From positions 1,054,001 to 1,118,000 of the forward strand of contig NZ_CP106736.1 in assembly GCF_030035605.1 (NCBI RefSeq): DNA of 64,000 nt, given 5' to 3'. The translations under genes were made by a program, and so were the position numbers. The notes below the pieces were generated by a model. It was given only the letters and a program-made list of their open reading frames with translations. It did no database searches and was not told the DNA's origin. Positions within the stretch are counted from its first letter, which is position 1. Each line of letters begins with the position of its first letter. The DNA is from Silvimonas soli. GTDB taxonomy: Bacteria > Pseudomonadota > Gammaproteobacteria > Burkholderiales > Chitinibacteraceae. Positions 59,989-64,000 of this stretch are shown piece by piece.

Positions 59989-61611
59989 ATGAGTGAAGAA
60001 AACCTGTCTGCCGATGTGATCGTGGTCGGCTCCGGCGTAGCTGGCGCGCTGGTGGCGCATCAGTTATCCAGCGCCGGTGCATCGGTAATCATGCTGGAAG
60101 CTGGCCCACGGCTTGAGCGCTGGCGCATTGTCGAGAACTATCGCAACGGCGCCAATAAAGATGACAACCAGCGCCCCTACCCCGCCTCAAAACACGCGCC
60201 ACATCCAGAATACGGCCCGGACAACAATTATCTGATCCTGAAAGGGCCAGACGCCAAATCCTACGCCTCGCAATATCTGCGCGTGGTCGGCGGCACCACT
60301 TGGCATTGGGCGGCTTCGGCCTGGCGTTTTCTGCCCAGCGACTTTCACATGAAAGAGGTCTACGGTGTCGGTCGGGACTGGGGCATCAGTTATGACGATC
60401 TGGAGCCGTGGTACTTCAAGGCAGAACTGGAACTGGGCGTATCCGGCCCCAACGATGGCACTGATCTGGGCTCGCCGCGCAAACAGCCGTATCCGATGGA
60501 TCACCTGCCGCTGTCGTACAACGATCAGCGCTTTCATGATGTGTTGAACGCCAACGGTTTCAAGCTGGTGTCGGAGCCGGTCGCCCGCAACAGCCAGCCC
60601 TACGATCAGCGCCCGACCTGTTGTGGCAATAACAACTGCATGCCGATCTGCCCCATTGCCGCCATGTATAGCGGCATCGTCCATGTGGCCAAAGCCGAGC
60701 ACGCTGGCACGCGTCTGCTGACCAACGCCGTGGTGTACAAGCTGGAAGTGGACGCCCACGACAATATCATTGCCGCCAATTACAAAGACCCGGACGGCAA
60801 TAGCCATCGGGTCACTGGCAAGTATTTTGTGCTGGCCGCCAACGCGCTCGAATCCGCCAAGATTCTGTTGATGTCCAAGACCGAGAAGTTTGCCAACGGG
60901 CTGGCCAACAGTTCAGATCAAGTCGGTCGCAATTTGATGGATCACCCGGGCACCGGCGTGAGTTTTATCGCCAACGAGCCACTGTGGCCGGGGCGCGGGC
61001 CGATGGAGTTAACCTCGATTGTGGATCATCGTGACGGAGATTTTCGCCGCGAGTGGGCCAGCAAAAAGCTGCATCTGAACAACCAGTCGCAAACCCGTGC
61101 TGCGACAGCCAAAGCGTTGTCTATGGGTCTGGTGGGTAAAGCGCTGGATGATGAAATCCGCCGCCGCGCTGCGCATATGGTGAACATCAACAGCTTTCAC
61201 GACATTTTGCCGGAGCCGGAAAACCGGCTGGTGCTGTCTGACCAGAAAGATCCGCTGGGTCTGCCACGTATGGAGATCACCTACAAAATTGGCGATTACA
61301 CCAAGCGCAGCGCCGAACATACGCACGAGTCCTACGCCAAAATCGCCGCCCTGTTTGGCGGCGAGGAAATCGAGTTCCACGATGAGTTCGCCCCCAACAA
61401 TCACCTGATGGGCTCGGTGATCATGGGCAAGAATCCCAAGGACTCGGTGGTGGATGGCGACTGCCGGGCGCACGACCACCCGAACCTGTATCTGGCCACC
61501 AGTGGGGTAATGGCCTCAGCCGGCAGTGTGAATTGCACGCTGACCATTGCCGCGCTCTCGCTGCGCATTGCCGATACGCTCAAGCACGCTTTGGGCAAAT
61601 CCAGCACCTGA
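59989..61611 (+). CDS. GMC-family FAD dehydrogenase large subunit (sugar/polyol/gluconate)
   Basis: Flavoprotein catalytic subunit of 540 residues, without its own signal and probably exported with the small subunit. It has FAD-binding VVGSGVAGALVAHQL (about 12-26), VVGGTTWHWAASAWRFLP, an iron-sulfur cysteine cluster Cys211, Cys212, Cys217 and Cys221 as in fructose dehydrogenase, and the C-terminal histidine region ASAGSVNCTLTIAAL. The substrate is undetermined: gluconate, 2-ketogluconate, sorbitol and fructose are candidates. Confidence 0.92.
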   Translation: MSEENLSADVIVVGSGVAGALVAHQLSSAGASVIMLEAGPRLERWRIVENYRNGANKDDNQRPYPASKHAPHPEYGPDNNYLILKGPDAKSYASQYLRVVGGTTWHWAASAWRFLPSDFHMKEVYGVGRDWGISYDDLEPWYFKAELELGVSGPNDGTDLGSPRKQPYPMDHLPLSYNDQRFHDVLNANGFKLVSEPVARNSQPYDQRPTCCGNNNCMPICPIAAMYSGIVHVAKAEHAGTRLLTNAVVYKLEVDAHDNIIAANYKDPDGNSHRVTGKYFVLAANALESAKILLMSKTEKFANGLANSSDQVGRNLMDHPGTGVSFIANEPLWPGRGPMELTSIVDHRDGDFRREWASKKLHLNNQSQTRAATAKALSMGLVGKALDDEIRRRAAHMVNINSFHDILPEPENRLVLSDQKDPLGLPRMEITYKIGDYTKRSAEHTHESYAKIAALFGGEEIEFHDEFAPNNHLMGSVIMGKNPKDSVVDGDCRAHDHPNLYLATSGVMASAGSVNCTLTIAALSLRIADTLKHALGKSST

Positions 61612-61624
61612 GGAATCCGACACC

Positions 61625-63082
61625 ATGTTGATCTGTGCTGTTTTTCCCGCCTGGCGTGCAGTTGGCCTGGCTGTTTTGCTGGCGACGTCTTCCCTGGCAC
61701 TGGCCGACGCCTTGCCCAGCCCGGAACAAATAAAACACGGCGAGTATCTGGCGCGTGCCGCCGACTGCATCGCCTGCCATTCCGTGCCCCACAGCAATAA
61801 ACCGTTTGCCGGTGGCTATGGCATTGCTTCACCGCTGGGCACGATCTACTCATCCAATATCACGCCATCCGTTAATGGCGGGATTGGCGATTACACACTG
61901 GCCGACTTTGATAACGCGCTGCGCAAAGGCATACGCAAAGACGGTGCGCATCTGTACCCGGCCATGCCGTATACCTCTTATGCCAAGATGACGTCTGACG
62001 ATGTCGCCGCGCTGTATGCCTATCTGATGCATGGTGTAGCGCCGGTCGATGGCGCTGCCCGCAAAACCAGATTGCCGTTCCCGTTCAATATCCGCTTGTC
62101 GATGGCGATGTGGAACGGGTTGTTTCTGGACCCGAAACCGCTGGAAACCGACTCCGCCAAAAGCGCGGAATGGAATCGTGGGCGCTATCTGGTAGACGCA
62201 CTGGAACATTGCAGCGCCTGTCATACCCCGCGCAATGTGTTCATGGCGGAGAAACAAGGCGCAGCATTTGCTGGCGGCCAGCTGGGCGCATGGTACGCGC
62301 CGAACATTACGTCGGATGCCGCCAGTGGCATTGGTGGCTGGAGTGATGCCGAGCTCATGCAGTATCTGAAATCCGGCCATGTGCCGCGTAAAGCAGCGGC
62401 AGCCGGGCCAATGGCAGAGGCGGTATCAAATAGCCTGAGTTATTTGACCGATACCGACCTGCAAGCCATTGCCACTTACCTGAAGACCATCAATCCGGTT
62501 CGCGACGGCAACGATATCAAACCGGCCTTTGCCTGGGGCTCGCCGGCCAATGATGATGCGACATTACGTGGCACTTCGGGCGTGACTCAAAGCAGCAAGC
62601 CCACCAGTGCAGCTGAACTGTTCAGCGCCAATTGCGCCAGTTGCCACCAAACCACCGGCAGCGGCACTAGCGACGGCGCTTATCCTTCACTCAGTAACAA
62701 CACCACGCTGGGCCATGCCAATGCCAGCAATCTGATCGCCGCCATCTTGTACGGCGTTGACCGGCCATTGCCTGATGGTCGCCACGCGTTCATGCCTGGC
62801 TTTGGCCCCAACAGCCTGGTTAACCCGCTCTCTGATACCGATATCGCTGCGCTGGCCAACTACACCTTACGCCAGTTTGGCAACGCAGCGGTGCAAGTCA
62901 CCGCAGGAGACGTCACCACCGCGCGAAAAGGCGGTGAGCCACCACTACTGGCCAAGGTGCCCAAAATCTTGCCCATAGTACTGGTGGTGATTGCGCTGCT
63001 GCTTGTGCTGGCCATCTGGCGTGGCATGCGTCGACGCAGGCTGCGGGTGATTCGCGCCACCCCGGCGCCGCACGCGAGTTAA
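61625..63082 (+). CDS. Triheme cytochrome c subunit of the membrane sugar dehydrogenase
   Basis: Electron-accepting, membrane-anchoring subunit of 485 residues. A signal peptide ends near SLALADA (about 28). Three haem sites CIACH (Cys48), CSACH (Cys196) and CASCH (Cys337) mark three cytochrome c domains. A C-terminal helix (ILPIVLVVIALLLVLAIW) with an Arg-rich tail anchors it; electrons pass to ubiquinone in homologues. The ATG at 61625, 13 bases after the flavoprotein stop, is the proper start. Confidence 0.93.
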   Translation: MLICAVFPAWRAVGLAVLLATSSLALADALPSPEQIKHGEYLARAADCIACHSVPHSNKPFAGGYGIASPLGTIYSSNITPSVNGGIGDYTLADFDNALRKGIRKDGAHLYPAMPYTSYAKMTSDDVAALYAYLMHGVAPVDGAARKTRLPFPFNIRLSMAMWNGLFLDPKPLETDSAKSAEWNRGRYLVDALEHCSACHTPRNVFMAEKQGAAFAGGQLGAWYAPNITSDAASGIGGWSDAELMQYLKSGHVPRKAAAAGPMAEAVSNSLSYLTDTDLQAIATYLKTINPVRDGNDIKPAFAWGSPANDDATLRGTSGVTQSSKPTSAAELFSANCASCHQTTGSGTSDGAYPSLSNNTTLGHANASNLIAAILYGVDRPLPDGRHAFMPGFGPNSLVNPLSDTDIAALANYTLRQFGNAAVQVTAGDVTTARKGGEPPLLAKVPKILPIVLVVIALLLVLAIWRGMRRRRLRVIRATPAPHAS

Positions 63083-63231
63083 ATTGCAATGGCGCTGGGG
63101 TATACCAGCACTGCAGCCCGCGTGGCCGGGCCGCAGTGCTGCCGGGCGGGTCGCAAAATGTGGCATACTCAAACAACATGTTTGCCCGGCAAACGCTTCC
63201 CACTCATGCATTCCAGCCACGCCAGAATCGA

Positions 63232-64000
63232 ATGACAGCTTCCCAGTTTTCCGCCTTGTTTGTATTTGCCCTGGCCGCCAGCGTCTTGCTGCAATTGTGG
63301 CTCGCCGCGCGCCAGATCAATCATGTCCGCCGCAACCGTAGCGCCGTGCCCGAAGCCTTCGCCGGTAGCATCACTTTAACTTCGCACCAGCGTGCCGCCG
63401 ATTACACGGTGGAGAAAACCCGCTTTGGCATGATCAGTACCGTGTTCGAAGCGATCGTGCTGGCCGCCTTCACCCTCGGTGGCGGTATCGAGTGGTTGAT
63501 GCACATTGCGCAAGGCTGGTTTGGCAATGGACTGGCCGCCGGCGTATGCATGATCGCCATGCTCGCAGTTATCCAGACCGTGCTGAGTTTGCCGTTTTCC
63601 TGGCACAGCACTTTCGGTATCGAAGCACGTTACGGCTTTAACCAGAGCACGCCCGCCGTGTTCTGGGGCGATTTGCTCAAAACCGCCGGGATCGCCGCAG
63701 CGCTGGGTTTGCCGCTGGTGACGCTGGTGCTGTGGCTGATGCAACAAATGGGCGCGCATTGGTGGGTCTGGGTCTGGCTGACCTGGATGGGTTTCTCGCT
63801 GTTTGTAATGTGGGTGTTCCCGACCTGGATTGCGCCGCTGTTCAACAAGTTTGAACCGCTACCGGATGAAAGCCTGCGTTTGCGTATCGAAGCATTGTTG
63901 AATCGTTGTGGCTTTGTCGCCAGCGGCATTTTCATGATGGATGGCTCCAAGCGCTCCAGCCATGGCAACGCTTATTTCACCGGCCTGGGTAAAACCAAAC
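63232..64000 (+). CDS. M48 family STE24-like membrane metallopeptidase (3' end outside window)
   Basis: Membrane zinc peptidase of the CAAX-protease/STE24 class. The visible 256 residues start MTASQFSALFVFALAASVLL and show the family layout: several helices, DYTVEKTRFGMISTVFEAIV, the SFHS-like LPFSWHSTFGIEARYGFNQST, WVFPTWIAPLFNKFEPLPD and MDGSKRSSHGNAYFTGLG just before the zinc motif HExxH, which lies beyond the window. The ATG at 63232 overlaps a weak leader. In related bacteria this gene usually neighbours orn. Confidence 0.9.
   Translation, partial: MTASQFSALFVFALAASVLLQLWLAARQINHVRRNRSAVPEAFAGSITLTSHQRAADYTVEKTRFGMISTVFEAIVLAAFTLGGGIEWLMHIAQGWFGNGLAAGVCMIAMLAVIQTVLSLPFSWHSTFGIEARYGFNQSTPAVFWGDLLKTAGIAAALGLPLVTLVLWLMQQMGAHWWVWVWLTWMGFSLFVMWVFPTWIAPLFNKFEPLPDESLRLRIEALLNRCGFVASGIFMMDGSKRSSHGNAYFTGLGKTK

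Overview
The window is ordinary chromosomal DNA from a betaproteobacterium, most likely of the order Neisseriales. This is inferred from gene content and order: queA-tgt-yajC-secD-secF, aroQ-accB-accC-prmA with a DUF3426 zinc-ribbon gene nearby, the bpt-aat pair, fur divergent from bamE, a betaproteobacterial proteasome-like gene and neisserial dRS3-like ATTCCC-N8-GGGAAT motifs. I cannot fix the genus. No rRNA, tRNA, CRISPR array, transposase or phage gene is visible. The window cuts dsbC at its left end and an M48 peptidase gene at its right end.

Layout. 1-7 kb: dsbC and a UbiH-family hydroxylase, then comEC, a MOSC-domain protein, an unusual response regulator with an RsbW-like kinase output, and a ParA-like ATPase. 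7-14 kb: porin, AraC regulator divergent from a phytanoyl-CoA-dioxygenase-like gene, a ferredoxin-reductase-type flavoprotein, an NAD-dependent epimerase-like protein, adhP and ycgR. 14-17 kb: SCO1-like lipoprotein, bioD, bioC, a DedA protein. 17-23 kb: secF, secD, yajC, tgt, queA (one minus-strand operon). 23-31 kb: aroQ, accB, accC, prmA, a MATE exporter, DUF3426 protein, tpx, nudK, DeoR-type regulator. 31.6-40.9 kb: the whole high-affinity potassium system on the minus strand: a 30-residue membrane ORF, kdpF, kdpA, kdpB, kdpC, kdpD, kdpE. 41-53 kb: AT-rich intergenic stretch and proline/threonine-rich lipoprotein, gamma carbonic anhydrase, prlC, bpt, aat, fur, bamE, dapB, cytochrome b561, HI0933-type flavoprotein, trpS, DUF924. 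53-59 kb: aliphatic sulfonate/nitrate-type ABC importer, hslO, proteasome-like gene, pncC, orn. 59-64 kb: a three-subunit membrane sugar dehydrogenase (Tat-type small subunit, GMC flavoprotein, triheme cytochrome c) placed between orn and a STE24-like M48 peptidase.

The most unusual signal is non-coding. A family of roughly 210-310 bp intergenic repeats is present three times (A 35822-36031, minus; B 36206-36511, plus; C 50969-51268, plus). The copies share a string of hairpins. One of these stems changes by compensatory double substitutions between copies, which points to a conserved nucleic-acid fold. Copies A and B form an inverted pair that separates kdpB from kdpC by 745 bp, in an operon whose genes are normally nearly contiguous. 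A further inverted repeat of a different type separates kdpA from kdpB. Other points worth a second look are the tiny ORF ahead of kdpF, a terminator-like hairpin between the presumed promoter and start of trpS, the proteasome homologue overlapping pncC, and the receiver/RsbW-like regulator next to a ParA ATPase.
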